Below, in pieces: positions 12,895 to 23,966 of a stretch of 64,000 bases of DNA. How positions within the stretch are numbered: position 1 is the first letter of the stretch; each line of letters opens with the position of its first letter. This stretch comes from Sipunculus nudus (taxonomy: Eukaryota; Annelida; Sipuncula; Golfingiida; Sipunculidae). The stretch is taken from contig CM049306.1 of NCBI GenBank assembly GCA_026874595.1, positions 102,501,142-102,565,141 of the forward strand. The letters run 5' to 3'. The notes under the pieces were generated by a model. It was not told the DNA's origin, searched no databases, and saw only the letters and a list, made by a program, of their open reading frames with translations. The position numbers and the translations under genes are program-made.

Positions 12895-13637
12895 TTTCGA
12901 TGTGCCGGTAAACAAGAAAAAAAGTACCTTTTCAATGCCAAAAACCAAAATTCACTCAGAGAATTTTTACAGACTTGAAACCCTTATAAATGAGTTTCTC
13001 GACCTCACAACTTTCAAACAGTGAACTTGCAATGCATTCTGGGACAAATATAACCGGGTGTGCTGGTATTTTTTTAATCCGGCGGCCATCTTGGTCCCCA
13101 TCTTGGATTTTGGGCAAGATAAAATGAACTCCAAATACCACTCTTGCAAACTTCCATGCTTCTTTCATTTGTGTAAACAATTCTTTTAAATATGGGAGCT
13201 TAACCGCTGGACTATAAGTAATAACGTGGATAAAAATTACCAATTATGTTTTCATATAATGTTTCAAGACAATCGCCCATTCCAGGTTTTTATACTATTT
13301 TAGGCCATCACTATATGTTTAGTATTAACTTCTTCAGTGAAATTATTTTTTTAGTGATCAGCAAGTTCTAAACGGTATTTTTAATTATTTGATATTATCA
13401 TAAGTAGACATCAAGACATGTTAATTTTAAAAACACGAAAGTAGATGCTTGTTACCTTTATCTCCACAATTTTCATCTATACTGACTATTCCAAATACGA
13501 CGAAATTTCTCCAATGAAGTTTTATAAAGTAAAAAATAAAATCAAAATGTTTATTACAGATGGAAAAGCTGACGGAGCATTTGTTATGCTTACGGTTGAC
13601 TCATTAAATCAATCGGGGCTCTGGCAAACAAAAATTT
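12892..13637. other. Intergenic DNA
   Basis: AT-rich, with CGGCGGCCATCTTGG and CCCATCTTGG at about 13080-13105, a phrase seen near transcription starts of some genes but here without an exon I can support. The 95- and 60-codon minus-strand frames overlap this and have no recognisable content. Confidence 0.4.
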
Positions 13638-13645
13638 AATTATAG

Positions 13646-13849
13646 CAGTGGTGTAGGACTCGAGTCCGGACTTTGACTCGAGTCCACTTTTCGAAGGACT
13701 CGCACTTGGACTCAGACTCAGAGGTTAGGACTCGAGAAATCAGCACGAGTCCATCTTGAGTCCAGTAGAAAAGAAAACTGTCATATATTATATAAAGATA
13801 TAGTGCATATGGTTGAACTACTATGGGTGGGGAATCGACTACATCACTG
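13646..13849. mobile_element. hAT-like miniature element, copy 1 (204 bp)
   Basis: The left end is CAGTGGTGTAG and the right end CTACATCACTG, an inverted pair with one mismatch. It is flanked by AATTATAG (13638-13645) and ATTTATAG (13850-13857), 7 of 8 identical, a probable target-site duplication. The interior is dense in GACTCGAGTCC-type palindromic subrepeats. A second, longer member is at 53342-53804. Ends starting CAG with an 8-bp duplication point to hAT. Confidence 0.85.
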
Positions 13850-14383
13850 ATTTATAGCTGATTTATTTTTTAGTTAATTGTTACTGGATATTTTACAGAT
13901 CTTAGCGAACCTTATGCAATGGCATCTTGTCGTTCGCCCTCAGTCGTCTGTATGTTAACCCATACCATCTCGAAAACGGCAGTATAGCCTGCATCACCAT
14001 ATTTAATGCCAAAATTATGAAGTTGCAAGTTAAATGGTGTTAGAGTGAGGTGTTTCTGGCCCCGCCTGTGTCGATTGGCATTTTACGCGAAAAAGACTAG
14101 GAACCTTTATAGATCTTCAAATTTGGAACTCATAACCAAACTGGTTATTATTTCATGGAAATTATTCTAGAAATGAGTTTCCCAAGTTTGTATGAATGGT
14201 TCGGGTTTGGTGATTTTTGGCCGAGTTGGAGGAAGTCTTCTTCTGCATATCTGCTGTTCCAGATCCTTTAATTATTTTGTGCAATATTGAATGTTATTCA
14301 AATTATACTTATGTTGTCCTTGTTCAGGTTTGTTTTAATAGTTCTGCTCAAATTATTTTTGTCTGAATTATGGGACCTTTAAC

Positions 14384-15230
14384 TTTTTATCTCAGCTGAC
14401 TATAAGTTATCTGAACTATAGCAATTTCCTTAAAGCTAGCATTACATACATGCTTATGTGGTACGTATGCGTATGCAGTGCGTATGCGCAATGCAGCTAG
14501 AAAAAGGAAGCTTGTGATTCCATTCATAAGTATGCATATATGTAGTATGTATGCAGCAAAATCAGGCCTACTGAGTAAAGATTAAGGAGTAGAGAAGTCA
14601 ACTGCCAATGGTATACCCTATATCACTGAAGTCAAAGCATGTATGGAATCATTCAAAAAGAAAATGATGTGTCCGATTCCCAGCTGCATACCCACGTACG
14701 GAATGCCACCTTTTTCCGTTTGACCGACCGTCCTTTAACAGGGAACGTTTTAAAACCTACGAATCCAAATTCTACATACAGTTATATGTTCTCGAAGTTC
14801 TCCCATTCCAAAAACTGGGTCACTGTGAAGATTTTCCTTTGGAAGTAAAGGACATACCTCAATTTTCCATTGAAAACATTTTGTTACACTTCAAGACTGC
14901 CTGGTATCAAAACCACAAGGGTTGCTTTGTTCCTCTTAAGCATAAATATTCCTCTCTATGTGTCTTACTTACATGCCAGGAATTAGGTCAGTATCGCTTG
15001 ATTTTGCGTGAATTATGGACCAGAACATTAGGTACCTATAAAAACAGCAAACAATACATTTTCTCACTTAAAATTAAAACTGTTGAAGCTTCTGTCCACT
15101 CCAATGTACAAATCTTAAGTTACCCGACATTTCCATATTGTGGAAAAGTGGCATTTTTGAAGAAATTTATAATTTTAACAAATTAATGGTTCAGAAAATT
15201 ATCAAATCTATCTTTATGCATAATTTAATA
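14384..15230 (+). repeat. R2 element, 5' fragment
   Basis: Starts TTTTTATCTCAGCTGACTA, then AAGTTATCTGAACTATAGCA, matching the R2 ends. It then follows R2 copy 1: AACGTTTTAAAACCTACGAA and CCAAAAACTGGGTCACTGTG correspond to 7836-7935. No right end is found. Open frames at 14639 and 14839 (69 and 115 codons) lie in this repeat and are not treated as genes. Confidence 0.6.
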
Positions 15231-15480
15231 ATGTATGAGTCAAACTAGGCAAAACTTATGGTGCAGCTTACAATTCTGAAGCAAGTTATATTTTCAGATA
15301 TTTATTATAATGCAAATTTTTCAAATATATATATTTTCTGTGATACATAAATGTCTGTATGCATTATGATATAAAATATGAGCAAAATTAGGGATAGATG
15401 ATGATGCAGTTAAAAAAATTAGGAACACATATTTTCAGATATATATGTTAAATGCAAATGTAAACAATTTTATAATGTAT

Positions 15481-16257
15481 TGTTACGGAACCTTATATAA
15501 ACAGATCACGTATGCGTGATGAACACAAATTCTGCAACGGGGATAAACAAAAATCAGATTCTGTAACACTAGGCAGCGTGAAATGTCTAGGGGAATGAAT
15601 AAAGAAGTCAGTGGTTTTTTGTTAACAAATAACTATAATTTATTCTTAAAACAACCCTAACATTACAATACACTACATCAATAAAATTATACAGTAAAAC
15701 ATCGGTATAACAACAAATCAGTACAATCACACAGAAAAATAATCAATGTGCACAGTACCTGGATACCAACACCATCACAACGATAAGTTCTTTAAATGTA
15801 TACTCTCGGAGAAAGAAAATCCAGTGTAAAGCTCTTGTAACAATCCAGAAAGTAAACTGAAGTCCAAATGCACAAAATCCAGGAGAAACTCTAAAGAAAA
15901 TCCACAATTGCCGCACACGACGGATAAGGTCCCAGAAATTGACACACGCTTCTGCGTCCGCTGGAAATGTTCTCCGCTCTCTGCCCACGGTTCTAAAACA
16001 CAGCCCCTTAATATACTCTTCACCCCAAGCCGAGGATTTTCCACTTCTAGAACATTCGAAGAATAATACATTATACACGGTAAGCACGCGTCACAGGAAT
16101 TCTCTAGAAAAACATCGCTGTGTGTATCTTTACATACCAGGGTCATCACGTGCCCTCGGCCAGGCGTGAAAATCCCCAGCCAGCATGACAACGAGAGTTC
16201 AACCAGTACGGATTAAACATAAAGTGCAACAACAACACGTGTTACGCCCGTGTCACA
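15481..16257 (-). mobile_element. Probable solo LTR
   Basis: On the minus strand the segment begins TGTGACACGGGCGTAACACG and ends GGTTCCGTAACA, so it has the TG...CA ends of an LTR. In the same orientation there is a TATA-like AGTATATTAAGG near 16010 and an AATAAA near 15635, about 150 bases before the end, in the order U3-R-U5. No internal retroelement domains lie next to it. I could not find a clean 4-6-bp target duplication, which keeps confidence moderate. The overlapping 114- and 138-codon minus-strand frames have no pol or gag features. Confidence 0.5.
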
Positions 16258-17355
16258 CAATAAAGGAGCACCTATAACAGTATAAAGTTTGATATAATAA
16301 AAAATGAGGACCTAATGAATATATTTGTTCATTATATTCCTGCCTCAGCAGATTGGGAAATAGAGTATCCTGATTTGTTTGTTCATCTTTCTGTATATTT
16401 TTAATTATGCAATAATTCAGAACCAACTTTTTTTCCTGTAAGCAATGTTGAATTAAAATTCATATACAAAGATGTAAAGGGTTTGGCAACAGGCCAAGAT
16501 TTGGTCTGTATCTATTAATAGCTTTGGCAGACTGCCAAATATTTAAGATTTGCAACAGGCCATGTTTCTTGCAGTATCTATAAATAGCTTTGGCATGATG
16601 CCAGTACTGTTCAGGTTTGGCCATAGGCCCATTCCCTCTGTATCTACAAAATAAATAGCTTTGGCAGATTGCCATATGTTTCACATAGCCGCCCCTGGCC
16701 CATAAGCTACGCTAGGCTCGGGGGCAATTGTCTTGGTCAGCTAAGCTAGGCCCCACCCCCCTGTCCAACTGACAAGATGCATAAATAGCTTTGCCAGGAT
16801 TAAAAGAGTGACTTGTGCTGCTATTTAGCTTCTGCTGTAGAACTCCTGTAGGTATTTCATTTTCATGATTAATTCAGTATAGTGACATTTTTACCTGACT
16901 GTGTGCATGTCCATACACCTTAGATAGCTTAACCCGTGCACAAGACTGGGGCGGCACCTACAATAATTTTTGCGTAGATTATTTTTAGGAGCGATCTGAC
17001 ATATCTGCCTTAAATTTAACATATTCATGCATCTCGAATAGCTTTCTTGCGAATAACTTTCTCATACTTGAACCCGATGGCGCTACCTATACAATATATT
17101 TATGTACTGCACATCTATGCAAGTACCTCAGGAGTGGTTTGACATACAAGTCTGAATTTTTGCATCTCGCGGAGCTTTAACATATACAAGACTGTGCAAG
17201 CCATCTATGTGTAGACAATTTTAGTACTTGCTTTGAACATGTACGTGCCACACATGTACTTGAAAAATAATCAAGATTTTTTTTTTCAAATAATTGTCAG
17301 TATATCTGGTCAAAGAAGGAAAATACCTTATCTTTATATTTTTGCACAGGTTCGC

Positions 17356-18444
17356 ATTACGCTTGTGACTTGTTCTTAAGTAATATGTATACATTTCTCA
17401 TTAATATAATGTAGCATGTGATATAGATCTTATGCTCATCCCTATATTCATATTGAAAATGGATTTTGTTCCATCTTTCTGTCAGCTGGTGTTTATATTA
17501 ATGGCCAATTGTTTGCATGCATATAGAAAAATACATTTGTTCAAAGATACTGTTTTAGACTGCACAGCCAACAAATTAAATTTGATTAAAATAAAATCAC
17601 TTAAATTATATGATGCATCTTTAGGCAGGAGAAAGAAGTTTTCCATATGTGTGAACAGGGACGACCGATGGCTTCCAATCTTTCATATAATCAACGTATG
17701 TGCACATGCAACATCATGTAACAGGATAGAAGGCCAAAGAGTAAGGAAACAATTTCACCTGCAGTTGTAGTTGTAATTGCACTTTCAAAACTAATATACA
17801 GAACAAACTGGGATCTCTTTTTCCATATTCTTTAGGATTTTATACAATGACACTATTCGCATTTGCCGAGCTTCGTGACCCATGGGTCTTTTAAAAATAA
17901 AATTATCTGCGTATTTTGGTCAATACCATATGAAATAAAAATACCGCTGAGGTAATATATCACACCTGGACGTTAAATACAAGAAGACGAAAATACAATT
18001 AACTTTTATTCATAAAATATACAACCGTGTCCAGCACAGTCGAGAGAAAAGAGATTATACGGACCGTCAGACCTGTCGCCCCCCATCCCGCTCCATTCCT
18101 GTCCCCGCTGAAGAAACTGCGCCAGTGTTAATTACAAAAGAATCATCAAGTGCCAGAATCATATAATTAAATATAAATTTAGATTACCTGAAATTTAAAA
18201 TACGAAATGGGCGTTTTTGAGTTTTACGTTAAAAGAACATTTAGAATACATCATATGAGGTGATCAAACACAGATCACAAAGTCTGATCCACACAGGGAT
18301 GCCCTTTCTAAATGGAGATTTTGCTCTCACACTTCATCATCATATACACAGTTTGGCTGGGGGTCAAAAGCCGAATGCGTGAATAACATACTTTCTGACG
18401 AGAACCATCATTTGTATTTTACATTCAGCATTTTACATGCCCCT

Positions 18445-18446
<2 letters not shown>
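17356..18446. other. Intergenic DNA, possible 3' end of a minus-strand transcript
   Basis: No coding exon supported. At about 18000 the minus strand reads TTTATGAATAAAAGTTAATT, a plausible polyadenylation region. It could end a transcript from the coiled-coil gene to the right, but that would need a 1.5-kb 3' UTR or a further exon. The 112-codon plus frame at 17432 has no recognised content. Confidence 0.35.

Positions 18447-18501
<55 letters not shown>
18447..18501. repeat. (AT)n microsatellite
   Basis: About 27 AT units. Confidence 0.95.
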
Positions 18502-18506
<5 letters not shown>

Positions 18507-18761
18507 AAGAAAATAAATAAAACGACCTCTTTCACCTGTTATATTCCAGCATCGCACGTGTACCCCCACTAATCCTATTGATGCTGTGTATGATCATGCA
18601 GTGGCAGTCGTTCCCGATACGCACAAAGCATATTCTCGTAATCTCGCATAGCCTCGGCTTTTTAAACCATGCCAGTAGCTTCATTCTGACAAAATTCACC
18701 CGGGTCTTATCACGTGAAACTGTGTGTAGTGAATTTACAGGGTTGTTTTTCTTCATCGTTT

Positions 18762-18786
18762 AATATATATATATATATATATATTA

Positions 18787-18835
<49 letters not shown>

Positions 18836-18859
18836 TGTGTGTATATATATATATATATA

Positions 18860-18890
<31 letters not shown>

Positions 18891-18893
18891 TTA
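18762..18893. repeat. Compound (AT)n microsatellite
   Basis: Three AT blocks separated by TTAATGTGT and ATTTATTT steps. The TTAATGTG interruption occurs twice, which suggests block duplication. Confidence 0.95.
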
Positions 18894-19567
18894 TGACCAA
18901 CGACTTTGTCCATAATCAAAAGGACGGTGATGTTTTCTCTGATTATTATAAATGTATAGTTACTTATAGATAACAAATGTATTGTGTACAGGATCAATCA
19001 GTTCAATTAAGGCATCTCACACACGCAGCTTCCATGTACATTTATTCAATATCTTTTCCAAGTTATCTAAATTCTAGAACTTCCAAGCCCTATTAATACT
19101 GCAAGAATTTCATGGATGTTCAAGCTGAGGGACCCCGAGTATAATAACACTATAAGAGTATAAAGAAAACGGAATGCAGTTGCCATCATTAACACAACTC
19201 TTTGAGGAAGTAAATGACACCCGTTGTATTGTAAAATCAACCTAATTGTGATTTTTCTATATGATATAAATAAAGCTTTATGAAAAGAAGAAATGGGTGT
19301 CTGCCTTGTAGGTCTGTTAATTAATTGTGGGAGATTTAATAATTGCGATCATCAGTTAAAATAACAATTTTGGAATGATAAGATGTACACATTGTCGACA
19401 ATGAACGAACAATACATTTTGGTTGCTCTCATAAATTCAATACTGGTCTTAAATGCTCTATTTCAATGGAAGATAAACATGTTCGTAATTTGTAAATCCA
19501 TCCTTCGTACGCAAATTCTATCCACACACGTGACCTTTTCTGAAGCCTGTAGTGGTTTCACAATAAC
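18894..19567 (-). other. Probable 3' untranslated and flanking DNA of the coiled-coil gene
   Basis: Lies directly after the stop codon of the minus-strand gene. A minus-strand AATAAA (complement at 19041-19046) is a possible polyadenylation signal. No ORF of interest. Confidence 0.4.
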
Positions 19568-20407
19568 TCACATAACAATACACACTTTTGACTGTTGACC
19601 CCCGTCAATAGCGTTATGACGAGGCAGCGGTTCCTTTCCTGAATCGGAAGTGACATCATTTTCATGTCGTGAACGAATGTCGTTGGCTTTATCTTGGCCG
19701 ACTTCATAACTCAGATCTTCGTTGATTGCTTGTTCTTTTCTCAGTTCTTCCTCTAACTCTTTGATCCTGTCATCTTTGGTTTCTTCATCTTGGGACATTC
19801 TCACCAGGCGAAGCTGCAGGTCATTTATCGTCTGCTTGAGTTCCCGCATCTCTGGGTCCTGCAGTTCTTCGTCATCCGGTAAAGTTACTGTGCGAGTCTG
19901 ACGCTGATGGCGGGCAACCTCTCTCTCCAACTCCTCCACCCTCTTTTTAAGTTCATCCGTCTTATCTTTTTGAGTATCTAGCTCAACAAATTTGACGTCA
20001 TAATCATGTTGCAGTCCTTCCAGCCTCGCTTTCGCCCTCTGTAGTTCCCGCTCCAGAGCGACATTCTCGTTTATAAGTTTTTCGAATGTTTCTTGTTGAG
20101 AGTCTCTCTCAGACTGAACAGATTCGGCCACGGTCTCGCCGGCGAAGTTTCCCTTATCTACGATTTCCTTAAGTTCCAAAAGTTCGGCAGTTGATGGCCT
20201 TTTAAGTTCCCTTTTCTCGTCATCATGGCTTTCTAGGAGCCACTCTTTCTGCTTACTGCTGGTCAGGCTCGTGACGTCACCGTCCATCGGTTGTGTTTGT
20301 AATCGTTCAGTCTCATCAATGACGTTATTCTTTTCCGGTGACGTTTCTGTCCGCTCCGCTTCACTCGCATCTTCGACAGACGTAGGTTGACTCGTTTGTT
20401 CTGGCAT
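19568..20407 (-). CDS. Coiled-coil protein with C-terminal CaaX prenylation box
   Basis: A 279-residue reading frame in one terminal exon. The exon starts after a good acceptor (TTTCTTGTAG, exon from 20409), and the first ATG two bases in (20407-20405) begins MPEQTSQ. The open frame runs on upstream into intron and a C-rich tract, so that extension is rejected. Residues 1-100 are acidic and low in complexity. About 100-170 and 185-235 are heptad-rich, charged helix (for example LKKRVEELEREVARH) and predict a coiled coil. The last four residues are C-I-V-M, a CaaX box whose terminal Met favours farnesyltransferase. The mature protein is thus expected to be lipid-anchored on the cytoplasmic face of a membrane; this is inferred from the motif. 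No enzyme domain and no signal peptide. It stands head to head with the MGCGSTK gene. I do not recognise the family. Confidence 0.8.
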   Translation of the reverse strand: MPEQTSQPTSVEDASEAERTETSPEKNNVIDETERLQTQPMDGDVTSLTSSKQKEWLLESHDDEKRELKRPSTAELLELKEIVDKGNFAGETVAESVQSERDSQQETFEKLINENVALERELQRAKARLEGLQHDYDVKFVELDTQKDKTDELKKRVEELEREVARHQRQTRTVTLPDDEELQDPEMRELKQTINDLQLRLVRMSQDEETKDDRIKELEEELRKEQAINEDLSYEVGQDKANDIRSRHENDVTSDSGKEPLPRHNAIDGGQQSKVCIVM

Positions 20408-20409
20408 AC

Positions 20410-20515
20410 CTACAAGAAACACAGAATATTTATGCTCAGTAGGGTCAATTGTTTTCTTCCAAAGGGGGGGGGGGGGGCTTGATTTGCAGTTACACACACA
20501 CACCTTTATTTATTA

Positions 20516-20547
<32 letters not shown>

Positions 20548-21479
20548 AAAAGCAGTTCTTTTTAGCGTCTGTATGCTATATTTCAAATATATTACAATCT
20601 TCAGTTTTTACAAAATAAGATATTATGTTTCCAGTATAAGTTAATTTTAAACAAGGTTTAGATATAATATTTCATAGATTGAATCAAAGTCCATAATTCT
20701 ATTTATTAATAAATATCGTTTGCAATATAAAAATATCATTGTTTGAATAGTTGGGGTGGGGGATTACAATGAAACCCCTCCCCCTTACTTGCCAAAAAGT
20801 TGGGGGGGGGGTATATTTTCCCATTCCCCCTATATTGACGCCCCCGATCATGCTTGTAATACAGTATCTTCTTCAATAAAAAGAGGCCCAATGTTTGCGT
20901 TAAAGCCTTAATTTTTTCAAATTTTAATGATGAAATTGCCAGATCGCAAGTATACAGCACGTCCTAATATATAAGAAATCTATAGCGGTGAAAATATTCA
21001 ACAGGAAGATCGAGGACTCGCAGCCCATGTAGCTTAGTGTGTCAAATATCTATACGACTAGAGAAAAGGTACTTTTACATAATTATATCAAGAAAACTTA
21101 ACCTCATCCGATTTTGGGCTCAAAGGGTCGCGGTAAACCTTATGTAATACAAGTTTATATTCATACGTGTGACGTTGTTATATTCATACGTGAGACGCTG
21201 TTATGGAAAGGTAACAAAATATTACGCGTGTTGCATGGTCTTTGGACAGTGCAGCACACCAAAATCACCATAGTTCAATTAACTAATTTCTTCCGGTAAA
21301 ACACCATAATAACATTACAGTAATATCTGTCAAAAAGTGGACAGTTTTGAAAGCAGTAAGGCTTAGCCAAACGGGTATATTTTACGCCGACTAAGGGAAG
21401 TGTGTTTGTTTAAACGTCTTCACAGAACAAGGGAACGTTAAAGCTAATAGGTAAAGTTTAAGCTTAATCAAAAACTTAC
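20410..21479 (-). other. First intron of the coiled-coil gene (probable)
   Basis: Between the acceptor at 20410-20411 and a minus-strand donor AAG|GTAAGT (boundary 21480/21479) or CAG|GTAAAG (21696/21695). It holds a C/G tract, an AT tract at 20519-20546 and a G-rich miniature repeat (20750-20846). No exon recognised inside. Confidence 0.5.
20750..20846 (-). mobile_element. G-rich miniature repeat, copy 1
   Basis: On the minus strand it reads GGGGGCGTCAATATAGGGGG, then a TATATTTTCCC-side segment, a long C/G tract, GGCAAGTAAGGGGGAGGGG and GTAATCCCCCACCCC. The same order occurs on the plus strand at 58097-58200. About 100 bp and without coding content. Confidence 0.6.
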
Positions 21480-21750
21480 CTTTTGAAAAGGATTTTTCGA
21501 GTCGCGCACCGGGCCAATAATTGCTTGATTATAACGGTATGTACCCTATAATTCAGTATTTTTGTTATCCAAGAAACTCGAAGCGATCAACAACCCGGTC
21601 ACGCAGCCCGTCGATGTGACCGTAACTTGGATTTGTTTGTGCATGTTTCCACAATATAAAGTGAATACACGGCCCGAGTCCAAAGACCTCTTTACCTGTG
21701 TAGTTCTATAACGTTCAGCGCTTATTGACCGGGTCCTATATTGTCCCATT
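21480..21750 (-). other. Probable non-coding first exon of the coiled-coil gene
   Basis: A TATAAA on the minus strand (21774-21779) predicts a start near 21750. Two strong minus-strand donors follow: CAG|GTAAAG after 21696 (leader of about 50 bases, with no ATG) and AAG|GTAAGT after 21480 (about 270 bases, with a 33-codon upstream frame). In both cases the joined frame has a stop before the MPEQ start, so the exon is untranslated. Which donor is used cannot be told from the sequence. Confidence 0.5.
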
Positions 21751-21773
21751 TGCGACACCTGAATCTGACCTAG

Positions 21774-21804
21774 TTTATACAGGCCCGACCCCCGCACCTA
21801 TAAA
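21774..21804. promoter_or_regulatory. Divergent promoter with two back-to-back TATA boxes
   Basis: GTTTATA (minus-strand TATAAAC, core 21774-21779) and TATAAAC (plus strand, core 21799-21804) form an inverted pair separated by 19 bases of C-rich sequence (CAGGCCCGACCCCCGCACC). The plus box lies 138 bases before the MGCGSTK start codon, placing the start of transcription near 21830. The minus box would start the coiled-coil gene near 21750. TATA function is inferred from sequence and position. Confidence 0.6.
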
Positions 21805-21907
21805 CAACTCCATGGCAGCCGACCCAGTGAACATGCGCACTGAACATCTCTGATGTTTATGTTTACACTCTTAGCCAGCATGAGTTAGAGATTTCTGCGT
21901 CTGACAG

Positions 21908-21990
21908 ATGAAAGAATACGCGTTATGAGTGACAAAGTTAAATGGGTTGTGGGTCTACAAAAGTTGCTGTTGGCAGTGAAGGACCAGTAG
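21908..21990 (+). promoter_or_regulatory. Two overlapping upstream ORFs in the leader of the MGCGSTK gene
   Basis: uORF1 (21908-21928) encodes six residues, MKEYAL. Its stop TGA overlaps the ATG of uORF2 in the sequence ATGA at 21925. uORF2 (21925-21990) has 21 codons in the +2 frame and runs past the main start at 21942. If transcription begins near 21830, both precede the main start and would be expected to reduce or condition its translation. Confidence 0.55.
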
Positions 21991-22928
21991 CTGAGGCCTT
22001 CCCTGTTGGTACCAATAACGGATTTATGAATGGACCTTCAGCAGCACAGGATAGTGATTGCGACCATGGTTGTCCTGGCAACTCGGATTCTGAAAGAGGA
22101 GATCCCTCAGGTCGTGCGGATGGAAAGCTTACTCCAGAAAGTGCTCAGATATCAGAGTTTGAAATTACATTTTCTGGGCGCAGCTCTGCAGGTGACGGCA
22201 GTTGGAGCAATGGATCTCAGTCGAGCTTCGACGAAACAACACACATTCCCAGCAGAAGACCTTTGACGAAGGAAAATTTTAGTTATTTATCTCGGCAGCA
22301 GGGGACAATCCACGGGTCTCTGGTGGATTTACATAAAAACAAGAACTCTAGCAGGGCAGACATTATGTCAGGCTCAGGGTCAGAAAATGAGACGGAGACC
22401 CCAAAATCAAAAAGAAAACAACATTCTCTGGCCCGAACTTTACTTAAGAGGAAAGGCAAGTCTGGAGGTTCACTGCAGAAAGTGGCGTCAATGCCAAGTT
22501 GTCTTGAAGGTCGCGTTGATGTTAACCTAGCCGGGACCGATGCCAGTGATTCAAAAGTGGTCGATAACAGTAGCAGTGTGGGACATTATCATAATGCTAG
22601 TGGGATGAATGAAATTAATGGTAAGGACTTAAAAGGGCCAGTGCTGTTAACACGTGACCCAGCAACTGCTCCAGGCGAAGAAACAAGGAGGTCTGCTGCT
22701 CCAGTCACAGATAGACAAGTCAGTCGTCCTGCAGAACAGCCGTCGGGTACGGTTACAATGACAAACAACTCGGTGGACGATGGGTATATGGATGACGGGG
22801 ATCCCGTGACAGTATATGATATCAGAATGTTGAACTGCCAAGTCCATCAGGATTTCCTAAATGGTAAGACGTGTCATGTTGTTCAGATATGTATGTTCGA
22901 TTTTCAGCTGGACAGATCGTGTAATTTG

Positions 22929-22991
<63 letters not shown>

Positions 22992-23064
22992 CTTAACGTA
23001 TAGTTAATATCTGCTCTACCTGAGCTGTATTGAGCACTATACTGCAAGCACTGGAACCTACCCA

Positions 23065-23142
<78 letters not shown>

Positions 23143-23191
23143 AGTAACAGGTGATTGGTTAAGATACGGCAGACGCCATAGCGATCTGATT

Positions 23192-23258
<67 letters not shown>

Positions 23259-23920
23259 TATAACGAAAATGGTCAGAAACACATTAGCACTTTTTTTTTC
23301 ATTCTATATCCTAATCGTCAGATGTGATCTGTTAATTTAACGGACGGTTGATGTAGTTATGTAATTATACGTGGTCAAGTAGGAATATATGGGTATTAGG
23401 ATTATGCGGCTTATTGCCTGCGTTGTGAAATGAGTTCAGGTCTTTTGTTGAGTCTTTGTGACTTCGGGAAAGTTATTATTTGTAACTTTTCTCCAAGGCA
23501 GGTATTAATTAGGCCTTGGTAAGGTGGGAATGTATGGGTGTAAAGATTATGCCGGCATTGTGAAATTAGTTCAGATCTTTTGTTGGGGAGCTTTCCGCGA
23601 TTGAGGACCCTCCATCTGATTGAATACGGGGTATTTTCTTCCTTTTCGAGCCAAATGTACTTTGAGAGTTCGGAGTCTTTTTACATATTTAGGAGGACTA
23701 ATGATTTTTTTCGGTTATTCGTCAACGCATAATTACTTAACCACATCAACCATCCGTTAACAGATCACATCTGACGATTGCTTTATACAGCATGAAAATA
23801 CGTGTTAATTGTATAACTTACCATTTTCGTGATATATTTCGTGTATCGGCTCATAGCATCCCACTAATAGAGCATATATATTGGATTCGTTCAGCATTCA
23901 TATATAACTAATATATATAT

Positions 23921-23966
<46 letters not shown>

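Larger units (their letters stand above)
13905..17355 (+). repeat. R1 repeat, copy 5, broken by nested insertions
   Basis: The start has a damaged terminal motif (GCGAACCTTATGCAATGG) and the usual R1 5' order (CATACCATCTCGAAAACGGC). R1 subrepeats reappear at 16480-16690, R1 3' text at about 16910-17200 (GGCGGCACCTACAATAATTT), and the 3' terminal motif CACAGGTTCGC at 17345-17355. The middle is taken up by an R2 5' fragment (14384-15230) and a probable solo LTR (15481-16257). The simplest reading is one R1 copy with younger insertions. Confidence 0.6.

Noticed and set aside
15743-16191. Two overlapping minus-strand frames of 114 and 138 codons
   Set aside because: They lie inside the probable LTR and show no gag, protease or polymerase motif.
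20408-20503. 32-residue N-terminal extension of the coiled-coil frame
   Set aside because: It lies upstream of a strong acceptor and encodes a poly-Pro tract from a C run.
22864-23003. Read-through C terminus of the MGCGSTK frame
   Set aside because: It begins at a consensus GTAAGA donor and consists of microsatellite-encoded Tyr-Ile repeats.
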